Part shown: positions 16,795 to 26,537 of the stretch, piece after piece
Numbering within the stretch: position 1 is the first letter of the stretch
Layout: each line of letters opens with the position of its first letter
Source of the DNA: Lachnospiraceae bacterium
GTDB lineage: Bacteria > Bacillota > Clostridia > Lachnospirales > Lachnospiraceae
Length of the DNA stretch: 64,000 nt
Assembly: GCA_017411305.1 (NCBI GenBank)
Contig: JAFQQI010000066.1
Coordinates: 124,001 to 188,000 of the forward strand
Reading direction: 5' to 3'
The notes under the pieces: generated by a model
What the model saw: only the letters and a program-made list of their open reading frames with translations
Told to the model about the DNA's origin: nothing
Databases searched by the model: none
Translations under genes and position numbers: made by a program

Positions 16795-18072
16795 ATGATA
16801 GACATTAAATTTTTAAGAGAAAATCCTGAGGTAGTAAAGGAAAATATTAAAAAGAAATTTCAGGATAATAAGCTGGAGTTAGTTGATGAAGTAATTGCTC
16901 TTGATGCAGAAAGCCGTAAGGCAAAGCAGGAAGCAGATGATCTTCGTGCAAACAGAAATAAAATCTCCAAGGAAATCGGTGCATTAATGGCGCAGGGTAA
17001 AAAAGAAGAAGCTGAAGCAAAAAAAGCTGAGGTTGCTGCCGGTGCTAAGCGCCTTCTTGAATTAGAAGAATTAGAGAAGGAATTGGAAGAAAAGGTTACC
17101 AACATTATGATGGTAATTCCTAATATTATTGATCCCAGTGTACCTATCGGTAAGGATGATTCCGAAAACGTAGAAATTAAGAAGTACGGAGAGCCTGTAA
17201 CTCCTGATTTTGAGGTGCCTTACCATACGGAAATTATGGAAAAGTTTAACGGAATCGATTTGGACAGTGCAAGAAAAGTTGCCGGAAACGGTTTCTATTA
17301 TCTGATGGGTGATATTGCAAGACTTCACTCTGCAGTAATTTCTTATGCGAGAGATTTTATGATTGACAGAGGATTTACTTATTGCGTGCCTCCTTTTATG
17401 ATTAGAAGTAACGTTGTTACAGGCGTTATGAGTTTCGCGGAAATGGATGCCATGATGTACAAGATTGAGGGCGAAGATTTGTACTTAATCGGTACCAGTG
17501 AGCATTCCATGATTGGTAAATTCATTGATACTATTATTCCTGAAGCAGAGCTTCCTCATACTCTGACCAGCTACTCTCCTTGCTTCCGTAAGGAAAAAGG
17601 AGCACATGGACTTGAAGAGCGTGGTGTTTACAGAATTCATCAGTTTGAAAAGCAGGAAATGATTGTTGTATGTAAGCCGGAAGAATCACCAATGTGGTTT
17701 GAAAAGTTGTGGCAGAATACCGTAGATTTATTCCGTTCCATGGATATTCCTGTAAGAACAATCGAATGCTGTTCCGGTGACTTAGCAGACCTTAAAGTTA
17801 AGTCTTATGATGTGGAAGCATGGTCTCCCAGACAGCAGAAGTATTTTGAAGTAGGAAGCTGTTCTAACCTTGGTGATGCTCAGGCAAGAAGACTGAAGAT
17901 CAGAGTAAACGGTGAAAATGGCAAGTATTTTGCACATACATTAAACAATACAGTAGTTGCACCTCCCAGAATGTTGATTGCATTCTTAGAGAACAATTTG
18001 CAGGCAGACGGTTCTATCCGTATTCCTGAAGTATTACAGCCTTACATGGGTGGTAAAAAGGAGATTAGATAG
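16795..18072 (+). CDS. serS: Seryl-tRNA synthetase
   Basis: 425 residues. N-terminal antiparallel coiled-coil arm (residues 28-105, rich in KAKQEADDLRANRNKISKEIG) that grips the long variable arm of tRNA-Ser, then the class II core with motif 2 FRKEKGAHGLEERGVYRIHQFEKQE split over TSYSPC and motif 3 NNTVVAPPRMLIAFLEN. It charges tRNA-Ser and tRNA-Sec. AAAGGAG lies before the ATG. No T-box leader is present because the gene is within an operon. The next gene starts one base beyond its stop. Confidence 0.97.
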   Translation: MIDIKFLRENPEVVKENIKKKFQDNKLELVDEVIALDAESRKAKQEADDLRANRNKISKEIGALMAQGKKEEAEAKKAEVAAGAKRLLELEELEKELEEKVTNIMMVIPNIIDPSVPIGKDDSENVEIKKYGEPVTPDFEVPYHTEIMEKFNGIDLDSARKVAGNGFYYLMGDIARLHSAVISYARDFMIDRGFTYCVPPFMIRSNVVTGVMSFAEMDAMMYKIEGEDLYLIGTSEHSMIGKFIDTIIPEAELPHTLTSYSPCFRKEKGAHGLEERGVYRIHQFEKQEMIVVCKPEESPMWFEKLWQNTVDLFRSMDIPVRTIECCSGDLADLKVKSYDVEAWSPRQQKYFEVGSCSNLGDAQARRLKIRVNGENGKYFAHTLNNTVVAPPRMLIAFLENNLQADGSIRIPEVLQPYMGGKKEIR

Positions 18073-18073
18073 T

Positions 18074-18955
18074 TTGCATAAGTTTTTAAGAGCAGTAGGA
18101 TTCAGCAAACTGAATGACAGAAAAGAATTGCAGAAGCTTTTGACGGATATTATCGTGACAAGTACCGATCGTGGGTATACGTCCAATGGCGAAAAGACTC
18201 TGCTTGCTGAGTTTAGCAGGGATTTTGCCGAAAATATCGGAATTGCGGTTTGCGGAGAATTTGATGATGAGGATAAGTTTACTTATAATTATTATTATCC
18301 TTATCTTCGGGGCAGCGTTTTCAGTTCTGCGGAGGATATTTCCGTTGAGCGGCATGCAGCTCATGAATCCTATGCCGGTATCTGTGATGATATTAAGGTA
18401 GGAGTTTCTCTTATCTTTTATCTGCAAAACATGATTCCTTATGTAAAGGCACAGAACTTAGGGCTTTTACCCATTAAAGGCACAACGGTGAATTTGTCGG
18501 CTTTATCTGTGAAGGGTACTGTTATGATGCCTCTTCGTAAAACAGAAAGAGATTTGATACGTAATCATAAGAGCCTTATGAATAAAAGTCAGTTGATTAA
18601 TAAAGCCAGAAAAGGCGATGAAGAGGCCATTGAAAATCTGACTTTGAATGATATGGATACCTATACGGCCATTTCCAAACGGATTTTGAAGGAAGATGTA
18701 TTTAGTCTGGTAGATACTTACTTTATGCCTTACGGAATAGAGTGTGATCATTATTCAATTTTAGCAGAAATTATTGAGTGCAACTTAGTGACCAATAAGC
18801 TTACCGAAGAGGAAATCTATGTGATGACATTGAATTGTAATGATTTGATGTTTGACCTTTGTATCAACAAAGAAGATTTATATGGTGAGCCTGCGGTAGG
18901 AAGACGTTTTAAGGGTTCTATCTGGATGCAGGGGGTTATTAATTTCCCGGAATAA
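18074..18955 (+). CDS. DUF3881 family protein
   Basis: 293 residues beginning MHKFLRAVGFSKL. This family of unknown function is found chiefly in Lachnospiraceae. No membrane segment, catalytic motif or known fold is evident. A GTG at 18050 inside serS would extend the frame by eight codons, but AGGAG at 18059-18063 sits about 10 bases before TTG 18074, so I use the TTG. It appears coupled to serS. Confidence 0.8.
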   Translation: MHKFLRAVGFSKLNDRKELQKLLTDIIVTSTDRGYTSNGEKTLLAEFSRDFAENIGIAVCGEFDDEDKFTYNYYYPYLRGSVFSSAEDISVERHAAHESYAGICDDIKVGVSLIFYLQNMIPYVKAQNLGLLPIKGTTVNLSALSVKGTVMMPLRKTERDLIRNHKSLMNKSQLINKARKGDEEAIENLTLNDMDTYTAISKRILKEDVFSLVDTYFMPYGIECDHYSILAEIIECNLVTNKLTEEEIYVMTLNCNDLMFDLCINKEDLYGEPAVGRRFKGSIWMQGVINFPE

Positions 18956-18988
18956 ACAGAAGTAATTAGTAATGCGGGGAAATCCCAG

Positions 18989-19017
18989 TTGTCACGAAAA
19001 ATGAATTATGATAAAAT
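18989..19017 (+). promoter_or_regulatory. Promoter of tRNA-Arg(CCU)
   Basis: TTGTCA at 18989-18994, 17-base spacer, TAAAAT at 19012-19017. The expected transcript begins near 19024 and opens with a hairpin (CAGGTGG 19021-19027 with CCACCTG 19036-19042) immediately before the tRNA. Confidence 0.6.
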
Positions 19018-19048
19018 AAGCAGGTGGCCGTTAGACCACCTGTCATAT

Positions 19049-19122
19049 GTCTGCGTAGCTCAGCTGGATAGAGCGACCGCCTCCTAAGCGGTAGGTCGGA
19101 GGTTCAAATCCTCTCGTGGACG
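19049..19122 (+). tRNA. tRNA-Arg, anticodon CCU
   Basis: 74 bases folding as a cloverleaf: acceptor GTCTGCG with CGTGGAC (one G-U and one U-G pair), D arm GCTC/GAGC, anticodon arm ACCGC-CTCCTAA-GCGGT with anticodon CCT, T arm GGAGG-TTCAAAT-CCTCT, discriminator G. CCA is not encoded. It reads AGG arginine codons. Confidence 0.96.
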
Positions 19123-19131
19123 TTAAAAATG

Positions 19132-19172
19132 GCGCAGTCTGCAAGATAAATGCAAACTGCGCTATAGTTTTT
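19132..19172. terminator. Bidirectional terminator between tRNA-Arg and the alpha-xylosidase gene
   Basis: GCGCAGT and TGCA arms (19132-19144) pair with TGCA-ACTGCGC (19152-19163), followed on the plus strand by ATAGTTTTT; the minus strand reads into a T run at 19131-19125. It serves the convergent gene pair. Confidence 0.75.
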
Positions 19173-19177
19173 ACTGA

Positions 19178-21520
19178 TTAAAATGTAATTGTGAAATCAG
19201 CATCACCGCTTAAAGTAATAACCGTATCCTTACCGTCAATCTTCATTTTGCCTGCAGTAGAAGCACTTGCTACTACATTTACAAGTCTTACAGAGTAAGC
19301 TTTATCGGTTTTAACTGAAATCTTCATTTCATTTCCGTTTCTTGTTGCTGTCATGGAAATTTCTTCCTTCTGATCCATTCCATATACAACAGTGGAAGCT
19401 TCTTTGCCATCCTTCAGTGCATATACACGAAGCTCTGCGCCATCACCGTAATCATAATCAGGTCTGTCATCGGATGCACCCATTGCTACGATGGAGTTTT
19501 CCTTAACCATAAGAGGAATACTTAAGTAGCTGTGCTTTTCATTTACCCAAGTAGCACCTTCTACCACTTCACCGGTGAAGAAGTTAGTCCAGGTTCCCTT
19601 AGGCAGATAGTACTCAGCCATGCTCTGGTCATTAAAGATAGGAGCAACAAGGAGATTATCACCTAACATATACTGCTTATCAAGGTAATGACAGGTCTTA
19701 TCTTCTGTGTATTCCATAACCATACTTCTCATGGTAGGTACACCGGACTTAGAAGTATCAATTGCTGTCTTATACAGATAAGGCATCATTTGAGCTTTTA
19801 ATCTGGTAAAGAATCTTACTACATCAACTGCTTCATCGTCATAAACCCAGGGAACTCTGTAAGAAGAGCTTCCGTGGAGTCTGGAATGGGAGGATAATAA
19901 ACCAAAAGCAACCCATCTCTTGTAAACGTCAGCTGTAGAGGTATTTTCGAAACCGCCGATATCGTGTGCCCAGTAGCCGAAACCGCTCATTAACAGGGAA
20001 AGTCCGCCACGGATACTTTCTTCCATGGATTCATAATCTGACCAGCAGTCACCGCCCCAGTGTACAGGGAACTTCTGTCCGCCTACGGTTGCAGAACGTG
20101 CAAAGAGAACAGCTTCTCCTTTTCCGCGCTTACGTTCTAATAATTCATAAACACATTTGTTGTATAAGTATGTATAATAGTTGTGCATCTTTTCAGGGTC
20201 TGCACCATTGTAATACTGAACATCTTCTGTAGGAATTCTCTCACCGAAGTCAGTCTTGAAGCAGTCAACACCCATATCCATCAGTACTTCAAGCTTGTCC
20301 TGATACCATTTATATGCTTCAGGATTGGAGAAGTCTACGATAGCCATACCTGCCTGCCACATATCCCACTGCCATGCTCTGCCGTCTTTACGTTTAATGA
20401 AGTAACCCTTTTCGCAGCCTTCATCGAATAAAGCAGATTCCTGTCCGATGTAAGGATTAATCCATACACAGATGTTCAGACCTTTGTCTTTGATACGCTT
20501 TAACATTCCCTTAGGATCGGGGAATACACGGTCATCCCAAATAAAGTCACACCAATGGAATTCCTTCATCCAATAGCAGTCAAAGTGGAAGGTTCTAAGC
20601 GGGATTCCTCTGTCTAACATACCGTCGATAAAGCTCATAACAGTTGCTTCGTCATAACTGGTAGTAAAGGAAGTGGAAAGCCACAAGCCAAAGGTCCAGG
20701 GTGCGGGAAGAGAAGGCTTTCCTGTTAAATCGGTATATCTGGTAAGAACCTCTTTCATGGTAGGTCCGTTAATTACAAAGTAATCAAGGTAGGAACCCTT
20801 AACAGAGAACTGGGTACGTGTAATCATTTCTGTGGCAACCTCGAAGGATACCTTTTCGGGATGATTTACCAGTACACCGTATCCCTTATTGGTCATATAG
20901 AAGGGAATGTTCTTATAAGACTGTTCTGTACTGGTGCCGCCATCTTCGTTCCAAACATCAACTGTCTGTCCGTTCTTTACAAAAGCAGTAAACTTTTCAC
21001 CCATACCGTAAACCAGTTCACCTACTGATAGAGAAAGCATCTGGCGGATATAGGTTTCTTCGTAGTCACCCTTATCATAAGCAAGTCCCTTCCAGTCGGT
21101 CTTCATAAGAGCAAGGTCCTTACCGGTACTCTTGGTAATTACTTCATCACCACGAAGATATGTCATGGAAAAAGGATTCTTGGTAATCAGCAGTGTCATA
21201 CCACCACTGGTAATTTTGATTTCTTCGTCTGTCTCCTCAGTAGCAAGAGGAAGCTCTTCATTTAATTCCAATTCAAAAGCGGGATCTGTATCTATCATGG
21301 ATTTGTGATGATAGGTACGTACACGGAAAATGTCCGGTGCAGGAGATGTAATTTCCAGAGTAAAATTAATATTTCCCAAAACATCGCCTCTGGTAACGAT
21401 ATGAAGTGAAGGAGCCATAATAGTTACCTTGGTTTCTTCTACCTTGGTAAAGTATGCTTCCATAGGAGCAAATGCGGTACATCCTTCTTTTTGTAACCAA
21501 CATCCATTACTGAATTTCAT
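19178..21520 (-). CDS. yicI: Alpha-xylosidase, glycoside hydrolase family 31 (YicI-like)
   Basis: 780 residues, close to YicI. The catalytic nucleophile is Asp424 in VDCFKTDFGERIP, the signature that separates alpha-xylosidases from other GH31 enzymes; the acid/base is Asp491 in HWGGDCWSDYESM. An N-terminal beta-sandwich and C-terminal sheets flank the barrel. No signal peptide, so it works in the cytoplasm on imported alpha-xylosides such as isoprimeverose from xyloglucan. It is divergent from an AraC regulator and near GH3 and nucleoside-hydrolase-like genes, which together suggest hemicellulose use. RBS AAAGGA lies upstream. Confidence 0.92.
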   Translation of the reverse strand: MKFSNGCWLQKEGCTAFAPMEAYFTKVEETKVTIMAPSLHIVTRGDVLGNINFTLEITSPAPDIFRVRTYHHKSMIDTDPAFELELNEELPLATEETDEEIKITSGGMTLLITKNPFSMTYLRGDEVITKSTGKDLALMKTDWKGLAYDKGDYEETYIRQMLSLSVGELVYGMGEKFTAFVKNGQTVDVWNEDGGTSTEQSYKNIPFYMTNKGYGVLVNHPEKVSFEVATEMITRTQFSVKGSYLDYFVINGPTMKEVLTRYTDLTGKPSLPAPWTFGLWLSTSFTTSYDEATVMSFIDGMLDRGIPLRTFHFDCYWMKEFHWCDFIWDDRVFPDPKGMLKRIKDKGLNICVWINPYIGQESALFDEGCEKGYFIKRKDGRAWQWDMWQAGMAIVDFSNPEAYKWYQDKLEVLMDMGVDCFKTDFGERIPTEDVQYYNGADPEKMHNYYTYLYNKCVYELLERKRGKGEAVLFARSATVGGQKFPVHWGGDCWSDYESMEESIRGGLSLLMSGFGYWAHDIGGFENTSTADVYKRWVAFGLLSSHSRLHGSSSYRVPWVYDDEAVDVVRFFTRLKAQMMPYLYKTAIDTSKSGVPTMRSMVMEYTEDKTCHYLDKQYMLGDNLLVAPIFNDQSMAEYYLPKGTWTNFFTGEVVEGATWVNEKHSYLSIPLMVKENSIVAMGASDDRPDYDYGDGAELRVYALKDGKEASTVVYGMDQKEEISMTATRNGNEMKISVKTDKAYSVRLVNVVASASTAGKMKIDGKDTVITLSGDADFTITF

Positions 21521-21595
21521 AATTGCATATTCCTTTCTACATTGTATAGTGATGCTTTTGATGATATTATATTATTGATTACAGCTAATTACTAC

Positions 21596-21625
21596 TTGAA
21601 TACTATCATAAAGTGATACTATAAT
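21596..21625 (+). promoter_or_regulatory. Promoter of the AraC regulator gene
   Basis: TTGAAT at 21596-21601, an 18-base spacer and TATAAT at 21620-21625, 68 bases before the start codon, in the divergent spacer shared with the alpha-xylosidase gene. Confidence 0.6.
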
Positions 21626-21692
21626 ACTTTTAAATAGAAAATGACAACATATATACTTATTTGTTATAGAAAATAGAAAAGGATTTGATAAA

Positions 21693-22577
21693 ATGTATGA
21701 AAAAACATCCCCTTTGCAATTAAAAGAAAACAGACAGCACAGCTCAACATTAGTACCCTTTAGTGTATATCAATGTCAGATACCGGAAATTAATCCCAGT
21801 GTTCCTATGCATTGGCATAGGGAATTTGAAATCAACCGGATTCTGAAAGGGCAGGGTCAGATGATACTGGGAGAAGAAAAGTATATCGTATCCGAAGGAG
21901 ATATTGTTATTGCTCCACCCAATGTACTGCATGCAGCTTATGCCATAGAGGGCAGCAGCTTTGCATATGATGCATTGGTTTTCAATCACAGTATCTTGGG
22001 TACAGGAAGTAATGACAGAAGTATCGCGCAGTACATCCGTCCCATTATTGCCGGCCAACATAAGATTATGATGTGGATTACGGTAGGAAACGAAAGGTAC
22101 TTGGAATTTAAGAAATGTATTGACGTAATATTTGCGTGTGCCAAGGAAAATAAACCGTTGGCTGATTTGCTGCTAAAAAGTGAGCTGTTACGATTTTTTT
22201 GGCTTTTGGAAAATCAGGAGCCGGAGATGGTGCAAAGAGAAGAAGTAAATGTTCATTATAGTGAGTTGATACGTCCTGCACTGGAGTATATGGCAGAGCA
22301 TTATGCAGAAACCATAACCGTGGAAGAGTTGGCGGATACAGTACATTTGAGTAAAAGCTATTTTATGTGGTGCTTTAAGCAGGCAACAGGAATCGGTGCT
22401 ATCGAGCATTTAACTCAAATCCGTATGAAATCCGTATGTGAAGCATTAATGAATACAAATCAACATGTGGCCGAAGTGGCAGGCAGCTGTGGCTATGATA
22501 ATTTATCCAATTTTAACAGACAGTTTAAAAGGATGATAGGTTGTACGCCCATAGAATACAGAAAACGAAACAGGTAA
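21693..22577 (+). CDS. AraC-family transcriptional regulator (cupin + AraC HTH)
   Basis: 294 residues. N-terminal cupin sensor with PMHWHREFEINRILKGQGQMILGEEKYIVSEGDIVIAPPNVLHA; C-terminal double helix-turn-helix with YAETITVEELADTVHLSKSYFMWCFKQATG and HVAEVAGSCGYDNLSNFNRQFKRMIGCTPIEYRK. The cupin probably senses a sugar. Divergent from the alpha-xylosidase gene and upstream of the nucleoside-hydrolase-like and GH3 genes, so it most likely controls this locus. AAAAGGA precedes the ATG. Its stop nearly touches the AAAGGAGG of the next gene. Confidence 0.9.
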   Translation: MYEKTSPLQLKENRQHSSTLVPFSVYQCQIPEINPSVPMHWHREFEINRILKGQGQMILGEEKYIVSEGDIVIAPPNVLHAAYAIEGSSFAYDALVFNHSILGTGSNDRSIAQYIRPIIAGQHKIMMWITVGNERYLEFKKCIDVIFACAKENKPLADLLLKSELLRFFWLLENQEPEMVQREEVNVHYSELIRPALEYMAEHYAETITVEELADTVHLSKSYFMWCFKQATGIGAIEHLTQIRMKSVCEALMNTNQHVAEVAGSCGYDNLSNFNRQFKRMIGCTPIEYRKRNR

Positions 22578-22591
22578 AGGAGGATTTTACT

Positions 22592-23503
22592 ATGACAAAA
22601 AGAAATTTGGACGGTTTAAAGTATCAGGTAACCAAGGACAAATGGAAGCGGGTGATTATTGACACCGATGCAGACTGCGAGGCGGATGATCCTTTTGCAA
22701 TCGCTCATGCATTGATGAGCAAAAAACTGGATATTAAGGCAATTTTTGCAGAACAGTTCGGAGGTCCGGAAACAACCAAAAGAAGCTATGACGAAATTAT
22801 GACGGTTTTGGAATGCATGGATATGTCGGTACCTGTATATATGGGACAGGAGGGAAATCTAACAGTCAGTGGAAACAATCTTTCTCCGGCAGCAGCGTTT
22901 CTGATTGAAGAAGCAATGAAGGAAGAGGAAAGTCCTTTATTTGTATTATGCTTAGGTGCCATTACCAATGTGGCAGCAGCTATCCGAAAGGAGCCTGCTA
23001 TTGCAAAGAAAATGACAATAGTGTGGATAGGAGGACACAGTTATGAGTGCACTTCTCCTGACCATAGAGAGTTTAATTCCGGTAATGACGTAGAAGCAGC
23101 CAATGTTGTTTTTTCTGCAGGGGCAGACCTTTGGCAGATTCCCAATAATGTTTACGGTACCATGCATATAGGACTTGCAGAGATTCAAAGGAAAATATAT
23201 CCTTACGGAAAGATCGGAAAGCATCTATTTGAAAAAATGGTAACCTTTAATGAATCGAAGGATGCGGGATGGACGGCAGGAGAGAGCTGGTCACTTGGAG
23301 ATTCGCCGGCAGTGGGCGTGGTACTTGAGCCTAATTGCGGCAAGTTTGTTTATCGGGAAGCACCGCTTATGAATGAAGATACTTCTTATCGGTTTGAGGA
23401 AGGCAGACCGATGATTAAAGTTTATACGTCAATTAATTCCCGGTTTATTTTGGAGGATATGATTGCAAAGTTGCAGTTGTTATATCCTTATGAAGAGAGA
23501 TAA
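22592..23503 (+). CDS. Nucleoside-hydrolase-fold (IUNH) protein in a glycan locus
   Basis: 303 residues. The metal-binding motif at the N-terminus reads DTDADCEADDPFAIAHAL, the longer DTDAxxExDD form rather than the classic DTDxGxDD. Other pieces are LCLGAITNVAAAIRKEP, IVWIGG, EFNSGNDVEAANVVFSAG and GDSPAVGVVLEP. Classic members cleave the N-glycosidic bond of nucleosides; this subgroup often occurs with glycosidases and its substrate is uncertain. The frame is open from 22541, but AAAGGAGG (22577-22584) fixes ATG 22592. It lies between the AraC regulator and GH3, probably one transcript. Confidence 0.82.
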   Translation: MTKRNLDGLKYQVTKDKWKRVIIDTDADCEADDPFAIAHALMSKKLDIKAIFAEQFGGPETTKRSYDEIMTVLECMDMSVPVYMGQEGNLTVSGNNLSPAAAFLIEEAMKEEESPLFVLCLGAITNVAAAIRKEPAIAKKMTIVWIGGHSYECTSPDHREFNSGNDVEAANVVFSAGADLWQIPNNVYGTMHIGLAEIQRKIYPYGKIGKHLFEKMVTFNESKDAGWTAGESWSLGDSPAVGVVLEPNCGKFVYREAPLMNEDTSYRFEEGRPMIKVYTSINSRFILEDMIAKLQLLYPYEER

Positions 23504-23526
23504 AGGTTATTAGGAGGAGAGGTTAC

Positions 23527-26511
23527 ATGGAAAATTACAAAAATACGCCGTTATGGAATAATGAATTGCCAATCGAAGAGAGATTGGACTATTTAATCGG
23601 GGCATTGACTTTGGATGAAAAAATGCAGTGTCTGACCACAAGATGTCCTGATGTTGAAAGGCTGGGTATTTTGGCAAGTCATATGGGCGGCGAAGCGGCA
23701 CACGGAATTGAAGCCAGACACGACCAGGCCTTTAATGCCGGAGAGCCAGAGCCCACTACTTCCTTTACACAGCCCATCGGTATGAGCGGAAGTTTTGACA
23801 GGGAGCTGATTAAGGAATGCGGACGTGCTGTGGGAGAAGAGGCAAGAGCACTTTTTACCAGAGACGGAAAAGGCGGCCTTTGTCGTTGGGCACCTACGGT
23901 AGATATGGAGAGGGATCCCCGTTGGGGAAGAACAGAAGAAGCATATGGTGAAGACCCTTACTTAGCAGGGGAAATGTCTTCTGCCTATATTCAGGGTATG
24001 AAGGGTGACCATCCTTTCTATATTCAGTGTGGTGCATCTCTGAAGCATTTTTATGCAAACAACGTAGAGCAGGACAGAATCAGGATTTCTTCTTCTGTGG
24101 ATGGCAGAAATAAGTATGAATATTATTTAGAGCCTTTCCGTAAAGCAATTGAAGAAGGCGGCGCGGAAGCCATTATGACTTCTTATAATGAAATTAACGG
24201 TGTTCCTGCTATTTTGAATCCGGAGGTACAGGAGCTTTTGAAGGATACCTACGGATTACCCGGTCATGTCGTATGTGACGGTGGAGATTTCCAGCAAACC
24301 GTTTTTGACCATGAATATTTTGAAAGTCATGCGGAAACTCTGGCATATGCGCTTAAGGCAGGAGTTGACTGTATGACCGATAACGGCGAAGTGGTTTATG
24401 CTGCTGCGAAGGAGGCTCTTGAAAAGGGTCTTATTACGGAAGAGGATATCAACCGTTCCGTAAGAAATTCTTTTCGTACCAGAATCCGTTTGGGATTCTT
24501 TGATGATAAGGGAGAATGTCCTTACACCGGTATGGGTGAAGAATATGTAAATAACGAAGAGCATAAAGCACTTTCTGCAAAAATGGCTGAAAATGCAGTA
24601 GTACTTTTAAAGAATGAAGGTAATATTTTGCCCATTAAGCCGGAGGAAACAAAGTCCCTGGCGGTTATCGGATCTATGGCAGATGTATGGTATAAGGACT
24701 GGTACAGCGGTGTGCCTCCGTATGCGGTAACACCTCTTGCCGGAATTAAGAATTGCTTTGCAGATACTTCTGTTTCCTATGAAAGCGGATTATATGATAT
24801 TTACCTAACTTGTAACGGAAAGTATGTAGGACTTGATGAAAATTTCAGATTGTATCTGACGGATAAAGAACAGGCTGAGGTATTCCGTTTTACTGATTGG
24901 GGCTGCGGCAGCACCACACTTCAGGCTGTCAGCAATGGCATGTTTGTTACCTTAGAAGAAGGTTCTTATTTAGTAAAAGCAGATAAAAAGGAGACCTTTG
25001 GATGGTTTGTCAGAGAAAGCTTCCGTTTTATTCATACCGAAACAGGTTCTGTTGATGTTTGTCCGGAAAGCGGAGCTTCCTATTATTTAAACAGCTGGAA
25101 CGGCAGAAAAATGACAATAGATGAAAATGGCTATCTGGTAGTAATTAAGACAGATGAGGTAGCAGTAGGCGAAGGAGATGATGCCAAATTAGGACGCAAA
25201 TGCCACGCAGTATTTGAGGGCGAGGCAGCAGTATTTGGCATGGAGGTCGTAACAAACGGTATTACCGATGCAGTGAATGCTGCAAAGATTGCAGAGAAGG
25301 CAGTAGTTATTATCGGAAGCAATCCTGTGATTAACAGTAAGGAAGAAATTGACAGAAGCACCATTTCGCTTCCTCCTGCACAGCAAAGATTAGTAGATGA
25401 GGTTCTTGCAGCTAATCCTGATACAGTGGTTGTGATGGTAACCAATTATCCTTACAGTATTTGCAAGTTGCAGGAAACGGTGCCGGGTATTTTATATACG
25501 CCTTCCGGAAGTCAGGAGCTTGGTTACGGAATAGCATCTGTTTTAAGCGGAAAAGTATCTCCTGCTGCCAGATTGAATATGACATGGTACCTCTCTGACG
25601 AAGATTTACCGGAGATAAATGATTACGACATTATTCAGGGCAAAAGAACTTATCAGTATTTTGACGGTAAAGTATTGTATCCTTTTGGCTTTGGCCTTTC
25701 TTACAGCCGGTTCGAATACAGCAATATGACTCTGACAAAAGAAGCAGATGGAATAAAGGTTACTGTTATCGTGAAAAATGCAGGTGAAGTAACTGCGGAT
25801 GAGGTAGTGCAGCTTTATGTACATAAGGAAAGCTCCCGTGTAAAGCAGCCTATCCGTCAGTTAAAAGGCTTTGACAGAGTGAAAAATCTTATTCCGGGAG
25901 AAAACAGAGAAGTGACTTTCTTTGTGAAGTATAAGGATTTAAGATACTTTGACGTGATTTCCGAAGAACTGCTTTTGGAAGAAGGCGACTATACCTTTAT
26001 GATAGGGGCATCTGCAGAGGATATCAGGCTTCGTCAGACTGTTTTTGTAGAAGGCACAAAAGCCGGATTCAGAAATCCTTTTGCTGAAACCAAAGCAGAA
26101 CAGTATGATGCTTATGAAAATTGCTTTATTCATAAGGGCTGCAAGGGTCATACTACTACAAAGGAAACCGCAGTTATTCCCGGCAAGCCGGGAGAGAATC
26201 CTAATGTTGTGGATAAAACAACTGAGAAAAAAGTTGCCGGTGCATTAAGCTATCGTGATTTTAAATTCGATAAGCAGCCTGAAAAAATCAGACTTTATCT
26301 TTGCGCTTTGGAGGATGGAGAAGTTACACTTACTGCGGAAAGTAAAAGCGGCAACAGTAGTGTGAGAATCTGCTTAAAGGGTAAGGAAGATGCAGATTTT
26401 AAGTGGGTTGAGGTTGATTTGCCGAAGTCCTGTTTAATGGAGGCGGAAAGCTGTGAATTAAAGATTCAGATAGAGGGAAAAGTTAAGCTGGCGAAGTTTG
26501 TATTTGTTTAG
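23527..26511 (+). CDS. Glycoside hydrolase family 3 (beta-glucosidase/beta-xylosidase type)
   Basis: 994 residues. GH3 barrel with RWAPTVDMERDPRWGRTEEAYGEDPYL and KHFYANNVEQDR; nucleophile Asp251 in VVCDGGDF. The second alpha/beta domain begins around NAVVLLKNEGNILPIKP and is interrupted by an insertion of about 150 residues (roughly 420-570). A fibronectin-III-like domain (KVTVIVKNAGEVTADEVVQLYV) and an extra C-terminal sandwich of about 140 residues (from 850) follow. No signal peptide, so intracellular. It likely removes beta-linked xylose or glucose from oligosaccharides together with the nearby alpha-xylosidase. GGAGGAGAGG precedes the ATG. Confidence 0.92.
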   Translation: MENYKNTPLWNNELPIEERLDYLIGALTLDEKMQCLTTRCPDVERLGILASHMGGEAAHGIEARHDQAFNAGEPEPTTSFTQPIGMSGSFDRELIKECGRAVGEEARALFTRDGKGGLCRWAPTVDMERDPRWGRTEEAYGEDPYLAGEMSSAYIQGMKGDHPFYIQCGASLKHFYANNVEQDRIRISSSVDGRNKYEYYLEPFRKAIEEGGAEAIMTSYNEINGVPAILNPEVQELLKDTYGLPGHVVCDGGDFQQTVFDHEYFESHAETLAYALKAGVDCMTDNGEVVYAAAKEALEKGLITEEDINRSVRNSFRTRIRLGFFDDKGECPYTGMGEEYVNNEEHKALSAKMAENAVVLLKNEGNILPIKPEETKSLAVIGSMADVWYKDWYSGVPPYAVTPLAGIKNCFADTSVSYESGLYDIYLTCNGKYVGLDENFRLYLTDKEQAEVFRFTDWGCGSTTLQAVSNGMFVTLEEGSYLVKADKKETFGWFVRESFRFIHTETGSVDVCPESGASYYLNSWNGRKMTIDENGYLVVIKTDEVAVGEGDDAKLGRKCHAVFEGEAAVFGMEVVTNGITDAVNAAKIAEKAVVIIGSNPVINSKEEIDRSTISLPPAQQRLVDEVLAANPDTVVVMVTNYPYSICKLQETVPGILYTPSGSQELGYGIASVLSGKVSPAARLNMTWYLSDEDLPEINDYDIIQGKRTYQYFDGKVLYPFGFGLSYSRFEYSNMTLTKEADGIKVTVIVKNAGEVTADEVVQLYVHKESSRVKQPIRQLKGFDRVKNLIPGENREVTFFVKYKDLRYFDVISEELLLEEGDYTFMIGASAEDIRLRQTVFVEGTKAGFRNPFAETKAEQYDAYENCFIHKGCKGHTTTKETAVIPGKPGENPNVVDKTTEKKVAGALSYRDFKFDKQPEKIRLYLCALEDGEVTLTAESKSGNSSVRICLKGKEDADFKWVEVDLPKSCLMEAESCELKIQIEGKVKLAKFVFV

Positions 26512-26537
26512 AAGTTGGTAATAAAATAGTTGTATAA

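Noticed and set aside
25131..25445. 104-codon minus-strand frame within GH3
   Set aside because: Low-complexity Thr/Ser/Ala translation that mirrors the GH3 codon pattern; no independent signals.
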